This document shows, piece by piece, positions 34,401 to 44,728 of a stretch of DNA of 64,000 nucleotides. The DNA is from Saccharum officinarum. Lineage: Eukaryota > Streptophyta > Magnoliopsida > Poales > Poaceae. The notes below the pieces were generated by a model, which saw only the letters and a list, made by a program, of their open reading frames with translations, ran no database searches and was not told the DNA's origin. The translations under genes and the position numbers were made by a program. The stretch spans positions 22,621,063 through 22,685,062 of the forward strand of contig CM036179.1 in the NCBI GenBank assembly GCA_020631735.1. The letters run 5' to 3'. How positions within the stretch are numbered: position 1 is the first letter of the stretch; the number at the start of each line of letters is the position of its first letter.

Positions 34401-37253
34401 TGCAAGATACGTGCACGGTTTGCACTGAACGTACCATAGGCTCATAAATAGTTTTGAAGGCACCCGATGAAACTCGTAAGTGACGTGGGTCGTGTGGAAT
34501 ATCATTTTAGTCCATTTATAGACAGTGTTAGTGTCAGTGCAAGATAGGTGCATGGTTTGCACCGAACGTACCATAGGCATCGAAATTGTTTTGGACGTAC
34601 TCGATGGGACTCTTAGGTGACAAGGCTCAAGTGGAAGCTTGATTCGTTATGTTTGGAGATAGTGCTACTCTTGATGCAAGATTGGTGCATGGATTGCGCC
34701 GATCGTAATGTAGGCTTGGAAATAGTATTGGAGGCACCCGATGGAACTCCTAGGTGATGTGGGTCATGTGGAATCTTGTTTTGATCTGTTTTGAGACAGT
34801 GTTATCATCGGTGAAAGGTAGGTGCCCGGTTTGCACAAGACATACCACAGGCTCATAAATAGTTTTAGACGCACCCGGTGGTACTCCTAGGTGATGAGGG
34901 TCTGGTGGAGCTCTGTTTGGTCCCTTTGAGATAGTGCTAATTTTGACGCAAGATAGGTGCACGGTTTGCACTGAATGTACCATAGGCTCATAAATAGTTT
35001 GGAAGCAATCGATGGAACTCGTACGTGACGTGGGTTGTGTGGAATCTCGTTTTAGCCTGTTTGGAGGTAATGTTGGTGTCAGTGCAAGATAGGTGCACGG
35101 TTTGCACCAAACATACCATAGGCATAGAAATCATTTTGGACACACTCGATGGGACTCCTAGGTGACGAGGCTTAAGTGCAAGCTCGGTTCAGTCCGTTTG
35201 GAGATAGTGCTACTCTTGATGCAAGATTGGTGCACGGTTTACGTCGAACGTACAGTTGGCTCAGAAATAGTATTGGAGGCACCCGATGGAACTCCTAGGT
35301 GGCATGGGTTATGTGGAATCTTGAGTTTGATCTGTTTTGAGATAGTCTTAGCGTCGGTACAAGATAGGTGATCGGTTTGTGTCAAACATACCATAGGCTC
35401 ATATATCATTTTAGACGCACCCGATGTACTCCGAGGTGACAAGGTCTGATGGAGCTCTGTTTGGTTCGTTTGGAAATAGTGCTAATCCTGACACAAGATA
35501 GGTGCACGGTTTGCACTGAACGTACCATAGGACCATAAATAGTTTTGGACGCACCCGATGGAACTCATAAGTGACGTGGGTCGTGTGGAATCTCATTTTA
35601 GTCCATTTATAGATAGTGTTAGTGTCAGTGCAAGATTGGTGCACGGTTTACACCGAACGTACCATAGGCATAGAAATCATTTTGGACGCACTCGATGGGA
35701 CTTCTAGGTGACGAGGCTCAAGTGGAAGCTCAATTCGGTACGTTTGGAGATAGTGCTACTCTTGATGCGAGATTGGTGCATGGTTTGCACTAAACGTACC
35801 ATAGGCTCAAAAATAGTATTTGATGCACCCGATAGAACTCCTAGGTGACGTGGATCATGTGGATTCTTATTTCGATCTCTTATGGGACAGTGTTGGTGTC
35901 GGTGAAAGATAGGTGCTCGGTTTGTGTCAAACGAACCATAGGCTCATAAATCATTTTAGACGCACCCAATGGTACTCCTAGGTGACGAGGGTCTGGTGGA
36001 GTTCTGTTCAGTCCGTTTGGAGATAGTGCTAATCTTGACACAAGATAGGTGCACGGTTTGCACTAAACGAACCATAAACTCATAAATAGTTTTGGACGCA
36101 CCCGATGGAACTCGTAAGTGACGTGGGTCCTATCAAATCTTGTTTTAGTCCGTTTAGAGATAATGTTATTGTCAGTGCAAGATTGGGGCACGGTTTCCAG
36201 CGAACATACCATAGGCAAAGGAATCATTTTGGATGCACTCGATGGGACTCCTAAGTGACGAGGCTCAAGTGGAAACTCGGTTCGGTCCGTTTGGAGATAG
36301 TGCTACTCTCGATGCAAGATTGGTGCACGGTTTGCGTCGAACGTACCGTAGGCTCAGAAATAGTATTGGAGGCACCCGATGGAACTCCTAGGTGACGTGG
36401 GTCATGTGAAATCTCGTTTTGATCTATTTTGAGATAGTGTTAGCATCGGTGAAAGATAGATCCTCGGTTTGCATCAAACGTACCACAAGCTCATAAATCG
36501 TTTTAGACGCACCCGATGGTACACCTAGGTGATGAGGGTATGGTGGAGCTCTATTTGGGCCGTTTTGAAATAGTGCTAATCTTGACGCAAGATAGGTGCA
36601 CGGTTTGCACTGAACGTACTATAGGCTCATAAATAGTTTTGGACGCACCCAAAGGAACTCGTAAGCGACGTGTGTCATGTGGAATCTCATTTTAGTCCGT
36701 TTATAGATAGTGTTAGTGTTAGTGCAGGATAGGTGTATGGTTTGCACCGAATGTAGCACAGGAATAGAAAATCATTTTGGACGCACTCAATGGGACTCTT
36801 CGGTGACGAGGCTCAAGTGGAAGCTCAATTCAGTACGTTTGGAGATAGTGCTACTCTTGATGCAAGATTGGTGCACGGTTTGCGTCGAACGTACCGTAGG
36901 CTCGGAAATAGTATTGGTGGCACCCGATGGAACACCTCGGTGACATGGGTCATGTGGAATCTCGCTTCGATCTATTTTGAGGTAGTATTATCATCGGTGA
37001 AAGATAGGTGCTCGGTTTGCATCAAACGTACCACAGGCTCATAAATCGTTTTAGATGCACCCGATGGTACTGCTAGGTGAAGAGGGTCTGGTGGAGCTCT
37101 GTTTGGTCCGTTTGGAGATAGTGGTAATCTTGATGCAAGATAGGTGCATGGTTTGCACTGAACATACCATAGGCTCATAAATAGTTTTGGACGTACCCGA
37201 TGGAACTCGTAAGTGACGTGGGTCGTGTGGAATCTCGTTTTAGTCCTTTGGTG
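22468..37253 (+). repeat. ~137-bp centromere-type satellite array with higher-order structure
   Basis: About 13.8 kb of satellite (excluding the solo LTR at 26636-27652), roughly 100 monomers of 136-137 bp. Four monomer types follow one another. Type 1 starts tcattttggacgcactcgat, type 2 tagtattggaggcacccgat, type 3 tcgttttagacgcacccgat and type 4 tagttttggacgcacccgat. A worked example is 25201 (type 1), 25337 (2), 25473 (3), 25609 (4), 25746 (1 again), so one higher-order unit is about 545-548 bp. All types end near 'gtaccataggctca.aaa'. Length and composition agree with the CEN38/SCEN centromeric satellite of Sorghum/Saccharum; that identity is from memory, not a search. The many ORFs across it are by-products of the period. 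The true array is probably much longer than this contig. Confidence 0.85.
26636..27652 (+). mobile_element. Solo LTR inside the satellite, centromeric-retrotransposon-like
   Basis: A 1,017-bp block unlike the satellite. It starts TGATGAGGACATC and ends GGGTTCATATCA (terminal TGAT/ATCA inverted repeat) and is flanked by CAAGA at 26631-26635 and 27653-27657. The satellite continues without loss on the other side. No gag, pol, primer site or second LTR is present, so it is a solo LTR left by LTR-LTR recombination. The TGATGA-type start, the size and the site inside centromeric-type satellite fit the CRM/CRR family of centromere-targeted chromoviruses; this assignment is from recollection. The ~200-codon ORF crossing its left edge is spurious. 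Confidence 0.75.
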
Positions 37254-37353
37254 NNNNNNNNNNNNNNNNNNNNNNNNNNNNNNNNNNNNNNNNNNNNNNN
37301 NNNNNNNNNNNNNNNNNNNNNNNNNNNNNNNNNNNNNNNNNNNNNNNNNNNNN
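37254..37353. other. Scaffold gap (100 N)
   Basis: Exactly 100 N between a type 4 satellite monomer and the interior of element B. Real size and adjacency are unknown. Confidence 1.
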
Positions 37354-37823
37354 GAGAGAGATGTTGAAGTCCACTCTTGTCCAAATTTTCTCATGATTTT
37401 TTTTTTGGTCTTTCAAGAACAGAGATATAAGTTGATAAGACAGGCTGCTCCGAAAGACAAGATATATGAAAGCAGGAGATAACCAAAAACCCAGCTATTT
37501 ATTCATTAATCCTTATACTTATACATATATAACTAAATGAAATCATGGTCAAAGCCCACGAGATCATTCCACTCATTACAAATTCCAACTCAAGCATAAA
37601 CATAAGCACAAAGCAACTAAACACTTAAATGTTCATTAGCCACACATTAACTCAAACTTGGCTACTAACGGTTTTATTACACGGGACATAACTCCTATTC
37701 CTTAAACATGGTGTGCTTGTAGCAGCTTCCAGAGTAGATAACGTCTCTTACATTCCTTATTGCTTTATATGGACATCTGAACCTCTGCATCTCTCTTTAC
37801 CATGCTTATAACTCATACCTTAA
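37354..37823 (-). other. Spacer downstream of ORF1 in B
   Basis: Non-coding. It is the reverse counterpart of 44729-45195 in C (for example, tctctctaaa..., cctgctttc..., ttcggagcagcctgtc). No ORF2 is visible because the contig ends first. Confidence 0.6.
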
Positions 37824-39019
37824 ATGGTCAACCTGGTATCCCTCTGGTGTAGATTAATACCCTCATACTCAATCCTTTCTCCTGAAGTGTAGTTAGAAAC
37901 ACTGAACATTGGGCATACTCAATCACTCCTTTACAAGTAGATAACCAGTCTATTCCAAGGATAACATCAATGCCCATTAATTCCAAAACAATGAGGTTTA
38001 CCTTAAAATTTACCCCTTTATGTCAAGACTACTTTTGGGCATACGCGGTCTGCCTTTATTTCGCCTCTTGGAGTTTCAACCATAACTGTTTTCCCCCTTG
38101 GAAGCATAAGTATGTTATGATCTTTTGCATATTGTCTAGATATGAACGAATGTGAGGCACTGGGTCAAACAAAACCTTGGCATTTCCTGAACTTACTGGA
38201 ATTGATCCAAACACGACCTCCTTAGCTCCAGGAATGTGGAAATATCCACATGTTTCAACCTTCCATGATTGTAATTTCTTTTAATTATTTCCCTGCACAT
38301 GCTCCTTTTGGACATCCTGTCCTGGTTCTCGCTGTTGTGGATTCTTCTGTGGGCAAGATTTGATATAATGTCCTTCCTGCTGGCAATGATAACACTTTCT
38401 CTTAGCTGGATCTTTTGTGATGTCATACTCCAAGGAACTGTTGTTTGGTATGCTGCTATCTTGCTGGCCATAGAAGTTCACCTTCGTCCCTTTGGCTTGT
38501 TTCCTAGCTTGTTTGGCCTTTCGGGGTTGATACTCCTTATAGGTAATTGTCCACCCATCTATGACTACTTCATGGGGAGTAGTTTTAGCGGGAGGGCTTC
38601 TAACTCTTCAGGGTTTGGATTTGTTTGACAGGGGATCAGGGCTGCATGTGACAATGTAGTATAACTCGCTTGCTCATTGCTTTCCACTAGTGGTTCTAAT
38701 GAGATTGCCTTTCTCTTCTTGTCCATGTTGATCTCAAAATTTGGATCCACCTTGACTTTCCCTTATTAGACTTGTTTCGAAGACAGGGAAAACCATAATG
38801 CTTACAGCAGTGACATTGTTCCTGCTCCCCAAATGCCTTATTATCAACATCTTTATTGGATTTCATATTCTTCCAAGCTTCTGCTACTTGTATCTTCTCT
38901 GGCCCCTTGGCTATGTTGGCTTGATCTTGAAATGAGCATCGTTGAGAATTCCCATGTTGAGCCATTTCTTCTAGTAATTGGTTTTGCATTGCTAATGGTT
39001 TCTTGTCAAAAGTGAGCAA
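37824..39019 (-). pseudogene. ORF1 (nucleocapsid/protease-like) of B, frameshifted
   Basis: Counterpart of the intact ORF1 at 43547-44728. Recognisable in order on the minus strand: a segment beginning DKKPLAMQNQLLEEMAQ near 39000; the Cys cluster CHCCKHYGFPC; the zinc knuckle CYHCQQEGHYIKSC near 38400; and the protease-like FDP motif near 38170, where a base is missing after Asp-Pro. At least three frame changes break it: near 38750, between 38480 and 38565, and at the protease motif. It is not translatable as one protein. The high similarity to C shows that B and C are recent relatives. Confidence 0.75.
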
Positions 39020-39255
39020 GAGCGATACAATTCAGTCCTCTTAACCTCTAAAATCCACAGTCTTCTCGTCACGAGCCGTCTAATAGACAAGGAGAAAAGG
39101 TTCAAAATAGAGACAAGGTTTTTATAACAGAACGGAGATAGAATTAAGCATAACTTTGAGAAAATAACAAAGTTAAAGAGAAGCAAGAAATAGGCAACAA
39201 TGAGAACATGCTAAACGTCCAGTTCTAACTAGGCTTGCGTCCTACAGTCAGCATT

Positions 39256-39267
39256 GCTCTGATACCA
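39256..39267 (-). other. Primer binding site of B
   Basis: TGGTATCAGAGC on the minus strand, three bases from the LTR end at 39271. Confidence 0.9.
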
Positions 39268-39827
39268 CTCTGTCACACCCGGTTTTAAGGACAAAACCAG
39301 ACATACACTATATGTGAAATAAAGAAGACAAATCTCACATATAGCCACAAATAAGTGTAATATCAAAAGACAAATGCTTAATATACATAACACAATAGTA
39401 TAAAGTATACCTTAAAGAGCAACACAGTGGAAAGACAACTCCGAACACCGGGTGCAACCTTCACTCCAGGATCAAACTAACTGGTTGATCACAAGCCTAA
39501 CAATTTCAGAATCTAACAGTCTGGTACCCTTCCTGAGATGTGGGGAAATAGCAAGGGTGAGTCCATGTCGAACTCAACAAATATAACATGGGGTTCATGA
39601 GGCTCAAAAGATTTGACACTGGTTTACTGCGATAGCTTTTAGTGAGTCATCTTTTTAGCAGTTGAGTAGCAACAAGTTTACCAAAAACCCAAATAACCTC
39701 ATGATCATGTAAACGAGAATAATGTATAGCAAGAAACAATAATCATTAGTGAACATCAATATCATCAGTGTTATCATTATCATCAGCGTTCATCATTTAT
39801 TCTGTAAGGGTCCAAGGCCACTCGTGA

Positions 39828-39868
39828 CCGTGAGCACGGCTGTTATAACAGTTTTACACTCTGCAGAG
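39828..39868 (-). repeat. Palindrome cluster in the B LTR
   Basis: CCGTGagCACGG (39828-39839), CTGTTATAACAG (39840-39851) and CTCTGCAGAG (39859-39868). Same three elements, order and spacing as in A when read on the minus strand. Confidence 0.7.
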
Positions 39869-41997
39869 GTTGTACACTTTCACTGTGAGTCGTGATTACC
39901 CATATGCCCGAGGCGGCCAATCCCCAAAACACTCCCAAGGTGAGCAGGCAGGGTTCACTATGAAGCCTTTCAAAGGTTCGTCTAACAAGTTAGGGCCGCT
40001 AGGTTTCCGAAGTCAGTCCGTGTGATACACCACGCAGGGATCCACAGTCTGCTTTACCCCATTTGCGCCACAAGGGTAACCTCTAACAAGCTAGAAAAGG
40101 TCCTCATACTGAGCTAAAGCCAGAGCCATATAGCCCTCACAGTTGTACTGTAAGTCCCGGATGTTCGCTTACAGATAAGTCCTTAGGGAGAAAAACTAGA
40201 GCACCATAAAAGAACCAAATATGCTCTAGCCCTCTTGAGCCATGTTTCTATAAAGCATCTTTTAAACGTTTATTGCATATACCATTAGTCAAGTTACAGA
40301 TCATGGTTATTTATCTTGAGCACTAGCATAATACTACCCAATGCAATGTTCCACCGGTGTCAAGGTACAAGATACAAAAGCTAGGATACCCTTAATGGTA
40401 ACAAGGTAGACACATGCACATGAATTAAGTATATTAAAGGTGAATAGGAAACAAGGATGATCCCATGCTATACTTGCCTTAAACACCGATCCTTCGGTAA
40501 GCTTTAATCTTCAACGTTCTTCTTCTTCTTCTTGATAACCACGTATATCTCACCGACTGGACGAAATCATAAAGCACCACACAAGCATCCATACAATCAT
40601 ACACGAAGCAAACAATGAATAATAATTAGAACAGTACACTAAACATATGAAACAACGTGTGAAAAGATTTTAAAGAGGTTCTACGCATTGCTATGAACAC
40701 ACAGGCGCGAAAAGCACTCTAATCGAAGCTACGGTTGAAAAGATACATCTACCAAAAGATTTGCTCATAGAAGAAAATATAAAACTATTAGCTTCATGTG
40801 TTTTAATTATATAATAACATATATAAGATATTTTATAAAAACTATATATGGAATTAAGTCAAATTTAGATTCAAATTATAAAACTAAAGTAAAACAAATC
40901 ATATTTTATTTACAAAACCCAGTTACATAATTATTAATCAAGATATGATTTAAACAATAAAATTTCAGAATTAGTAATATGGTAAATACTGTCACTAACG
41001 CGTAGATCTCATTGCTATGAATCTAACGCAACTCGAATGAGCTAAAACGGATCTAAAACGTAGAAGATATGATTTAAACAAGTTTTACTTTATTAAAGTA
41101 ATAGATTAAATCTCACATCGGAACTTAAAGATAGAAAACCTAACCAACAGTAACACTAATAGTATAATAAGTTTGTAAAACTCTTCTACACATTACTACG
41201 ATCACATAGACATAAAGATCACGAAATTTAGATTTAAAACGTAAAAGTTATGAGTTTTCTAAGATTTCCTATAGATAAATAATTACTTTAATATAAACTC
41301 GAAAATAAATTATCTCAAACCTACTGTACAGTTCTATCATCATGTAGAGCTCGCAAATATGAATCTAACGAAATTTGAATGGACCAAATCGGAGTTAAAA
41401 CGGATAAATTATGATTAAAACAAACTCAGTGGCAAAACTGTAAATATCAGAAAGCGTATTTTTCATTTACCGAAACGAATTACGTTTTCATTTAATCAAA
41501 GCGTATTTTGAATGAACTGAGATCAAACTGCGCTTTCAAACGGATATTACGCAATACGGAAGTACGCTTTGGACTGCGGGTTCTATACTTAAAAATCACA
41601 GGGACTCTTTAGCAAATTTTATAGCCGAACCGGTATCTTCTAATCTAGATCATTGGATTCAAAATCAACGGCTCGGATTAGATCGGGGAGGGAGAGAAGA
41701 GAACGGCCGGCGGCCACAGTAACCCCGACGGCGGCGCCATGGCCGGATGGAGCCCGAGCTCGCCGGAGCTTGAGAAGACGACCCTACCGAGCACCGTTCG
41801 CCAAACCGAAGACACCAAAAGAACGAGTAGCTCACGACGATCTTACCCCGCGCGAAAACAAGACCGGAGGACGAGCTGAGGGTGGTGGCTAGCTCGGGAT
41901 GGCGGCGGTGGAGGCGGAGCTTCGACGGTGGCTCTCCCGGGACGTCGAGGCTAGGGTTTTAGGTGCTCAATGAGGAGCGGGGAGACGCGGGGTTCCG

Positions 41998-42004
41998 TTT
42001 TATA
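41998..42004 (-). promoter_or_regulatory. TATA box of the B LTR
   Basis: TATAAAA on the minus strand in the conserved context ccgggctataaaacgg, with GC-rich sequence upstream (42020-42340). Confidence 0.6.
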
Positions 42005-42601
42005 GCCCGGAGGCATCGGTATACATGGAAAGGGCGAAGATTTGCGGCGGATTCGATTCACCGAATCGGAGAGAGAGAGGAAAGCTGCGTTCGGCCGGAG
42101 GAAGAAGAAAGGAAAGGAGACACGTCGCTGACAGGTGGGTCCCGCATGTTGGCGACTCAGAGGAAAAACGGGGCGGCGGCTGGGTGCGGGACGCGGCCGT
42201 GCGCGCGAGTTGGGCCGGCAGGCCGCGGCTTGGACTCGGCCCAGAGAGACCGGAGGCGGGCGCTGGCGCGGGAGGGAGAGAAACGGGCCGCGCTCAGGAG
42301 ACAGGCCGAGGCGCGCTGGCGGGCCAAATTCCGAGTGAAGATGAATTTCCTTTTTTTTTCTTTTTCTAATTTTTCAAAACCCAATTTCAAAGAATTTTCA
42401 AATCCAATTTGAATTTGATTTAAAGCACTCATCACAAAATCCCAAATGCAACAGCATGAATGCTCAATCATGTTTCTACCCTTATATTTGATTTTAAATT
42501 TATAAAAATTATTCTTATTCTAAATTTGTATGCTCACAAAAATATAAAAAAAAATCATATTTTTCCTATTTTTCATTTCTTCAAAATTTCAGGGTGTTAC
42601 A

Positions 42602-43265
42602 GGAAGTGTTTTGGGAGTCGCGATCCCGGGCATATGGGTAAACATGACTCGCAGTGAAGGTGTACAACCTCTGCAGAGTGTAAAACTGTTATAACAGCCA
42701 TGCTCACGGTCATGAGTGGCCTTGGACCCTTACAGAATAAATGATGAACGCTGATGATAATGATAACACTGATGATATTGATGTTCACTAATGATTATTG
42801 CTTCTTGCTATACATTATTCTCGTATACATGATCATGAGGTTATTTGAGCTTATGGTAAACTTGTTGCTACTCAATTGCTAAAAGATGACTTAATAAAAG
42901 CTATCGCAGTAAACCTGTGTCAAACCTTTTGAGCCTCATGAACCCCATGTTATATTTGTTGAGTTCGACATGAACTCACTTTTGCTATTTCCCACATGTC
43001 AGGAAGGGTACCAGATTGCTAGATTCTGGAATTGTTAGGCTTGTGACCAACCAGTTAGTTTGATCCTGGAGTGAAGGTTACACCCGGTGCTCGGAGTTGT
43101 CTTTTCCGCTGTGTTGTTCTCTAAGGTATATTTTATACTACTGCGTTACGTTAAATAAGCATTTGTCTTTTGATATTACACTTATCTGCGGCTATATGTG
43201 AGATTTGACTTCTTTATTTCACATATAGTGTATATCTGGTTTTGTCCTTAAAACCGGGTGTGACA
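42602..43265 (+). repeat. Truncated 5' LTR of C
   Basis: Matches 48868-49529 almost base for base and ends GGGTGTGACA. The palindrome cluster is at 42669-42709; its third member has changed to CCATGctCACGG. Confidence 0.85.
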
Positions 43266-43268
43266 GAG

Positions 43269-43280
43269 TGGTATCAGAGC
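43269..43280 (+). other. Primer binding site of C
   Basis: TGGTATCAGAGC, three bases after the LTR fragment. Confidence 0.9.
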
Positions 43281-43456
43281 AATGCTGACTGTAGGATGCA
43301 AGCCTAGTTAGAACTGGACGTTTAGCATGTTCTCATTGTTGCCTATTTCTTGCTTCTCTTTAACTTTGTTAATTTCTCAAAGTTATGCTTAATTCTATCC
43401 CCGTTCTGTTATAAAAACCTTGTCTCTATTTTGAACCTTTTCTCCTTGTATATTAG

Positions 43457-43495
43457 ACGGCTCGTGACGAGAAGACTATGGATTTCAGAGGTTAA
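43457..43495 (+). pseudogene. Relic of the orf0 start in C
   Basis: acggctcgtgacgagaagac corresponds to the first codons of orf0 in A (atggcccgtgaccgtaagac at 16728), with ATG changed to ACG and a stop at 43493-43495 after 12 codons. B has the same ACG at the matching site (about 39040-39060, minus). The change therefore predates the split of B and C. Confidence 0.5.
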
Positions 43496-43546
43496 GAGGA
43501 CTGAATTGTGTCACTCTTGCTCACTTTTGACAAGAAACCATTAGCG

Positions 43547-44728
43547 ATGCAAAACCAATTACTAGAAGAAATGGCTCAACATGGGAATTCTCAACGATGC
43601 TTATCTCAAGGTCAAGCCAACATATCCAAGGGGTCAGAGAAGATACAAGTAGTAGAAGCTTGGAAGAATGTGAAATCCAATAAAGATGTTGATAGTAAGG
43701 CATTTGGAGAGCAGGAACAATGTCACTGCTGTAAGCATTATGGTTTTCCCTGTCTTCGAAACGAGTCTAATAAGGGGAAAGTCAAGGTGGATCCAAATTT
43801 TGCGATCAACATGGACAAGAAGAGAAAGGCAATCTCATTAGAACCACTTGTGGAAAGCAATCAGCAAGCGAGTTATACTATATTGTCACATGCAGCCCTG
43901 ATACCCTGTCAAACAAATCCAAACCCTAAAGAGTTAGAAGCCCCTCCCGCTAAAACTACTCCCCATGAAGTAGTCATAGATGGGTGGACAATTACCTATA
44001 AGGAGTATCAACCCCGAAAGGCCAAACAAGCTAGGAAACAAGCCAAAGGGACGAAGGTGAACTTTTATGGCCAGCAAGATAGCAGCATACCAAACAATAG
44101 TTCCTTGGAGTATGACATCACAAAAGATCCAGCTAAGAGAAAGTGTTATCATTGCCAGCAGGAAGGACATTATATCAAATCTTGCCCACAGAAGAATCAA
44201 CAACAGCAAGACCCAGGACAGGATGTCCAAAAGGAGCATGTGCAGGGAAATAAATTAAAGAGAAATTACATCCATGGAAGGTTGAAACATGTGGATATTT
44301 CCACCATTCTTGGAGCTAAGGAGGTCGTGTTTGGATCAATTCCAGTAAGTTCAGGAAATGCCAAGGTTTTGTTTGACCCCAGTGCCTCACATTCATTCAT
44401 ATCTAGACAATATGTAAAAGATCATAACATACTTATGCTTCCAACGGGGAAAACAGTGATGATTAAAACTCCAAGAGGTGAAATAAAGGTAGACCGCGTA
44501 TGCCCAAAAGTTAGTCTTGACATAAAGGGGGTAAATTTTAAGGTAAACCTCATTGTTTTGGAATTAATGGGCATTGATGTTATCCTTGGAATAGACTGGT
44601 TATCTACTTGTAAAGGAGTGATTGAGTATGCCCAATGTTCAGTGTTTCTAACTACACTTTTAGGAGAAAGGATTGAGTATGAGGGTATTAAATCTACACC
44701 GGAGGGATACCAGGTTGACCCATCTTAA
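43547..44728 (+). CDS. ORF1 of C: zinc-knuckle and protease-like protein
   Basis: An intact ORF of 393 residues from ATG 43547 (the frame is open upstream but has no ATG). Residues 1-195 are polar, with a Cys cluster at 59-69 (CHCCKHYGFPC). The zinc knuckle CX2CX4HX4C is at 200-213 (CYHCQQEGHYIKSC). Residues ~250-380 match the retropepsin region of Ty3 elements, ending with the usual ILGIDWL motif near 345-351. The active-site motif, normally D-S/T-G-A, is here D-P-S-A (Asp277), so catalysis is doubtful. No capsid-type motif comparable to the gag of A is evident, and nothing follows as RT. The ORF occupies the place of orf0. It may be a nucleic-acid-binding structural protein derived from a gag-protease segment. 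It is frameshifted in B but open here. Confidence 0.7.
   Translation: MQNQLLEEMAQHGNSQRCLSQGQANISKGSEKIQVVEAWKNVKSNKDVDSKAFGEQEQCHCCKHYGFPCLRNESNKGKVKVDPNFAINMDKKRKAISLEPLVESNQQASYTILSHAALIPCQTNPNPKELEAPPAKTTPHEVVIDGWTITYKEYQPRKAKQARKQAKGTKVNFYGQQDSSIPNNSSLEYDITKDPAKRKCYHCQQEGHYIKSCPQKNQQQQDPGQDVQKEHVQGNKLKRNYIHGRLKHVDISTILGAKEVVFGSIPVSSGNAKVLFDPSASHSFISRQYVKDHNILMLPTGKTVMIKTPRGEIKVDRVCPKVSLDIKGVNFKVNLIVLELMGIDVILGIDWLSTCKGVIEYAQCSVFLTTLLGERIEYEGIKSTPEGYQVDPS

Larger units (their letters stand above)
37354..42601 (-). mobile_element. Non-autonomous LTR element B (minus strand), 3' half lost in gap
   Basis: Read on the minus strand: LTR 42601-39271, Met-tRNA-type primer site, a broken ORF1 (39019 to about 37824), then spacer to the gap. 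It belongs to the same family as element C. Its LTR start (42601) sits inside the 5' LTR of C: the bases from 42602 onward match the middle of an LTR (48868 onward). I therefore read B as an insertion into C. The left target duplication and the other half of the C LTR would lie beyond the gap. Confidence 0.75.
39271..42601 (-). repeat. 5' LTR of B, longer than its relatives
   Basis: 3,331 bp, TGTAACACCC (at 42601) to GGGTGTGACA (at 39271) on the minus strand. It is about 550 bp longer than the LTRs of A (2,780) and C (2,778). The extra sequence lies in about 40680-41290. There, blocks reading 'gttagattcat...tctac' and 'cgtgatctt.atgtct.tgtg.tc.tag' on the minus strand appear in repeated, diverged form, which points to an internal tandem duplication. 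The palindrome cluster is at 39828-39868 and the TATA box at 41998-42004. Confidence 0.8.

Noticed and set aside
22500..37250. Dozens of similar 60-180-codon ORFs on both strands (for example 24797-25213 and 28036-28572, minus)
   Set aside because: They arise from the 137-bp satellite period, shift frame from monomer to monomer and carry no domain. They are not genes.
22468..37253. CRISPR-like regular repeats
   Set aside because: The repeats are contiguous ~137-bp monomers without unique spacers, in plant DNA; this is a satellite.
22468..37253. Maize-type knob (180 bp) or CentC (~156 bp) satellite
   Set aside because: Measured spacing is 136-137 bp between equivalent points (25201, 25337, 25473, 25609, 25746).
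41653..42412. ORFs of 79-149 codons, plus strand
   Set aside because: Antisense to the promoter part of the B LTR; compositional artefacts.
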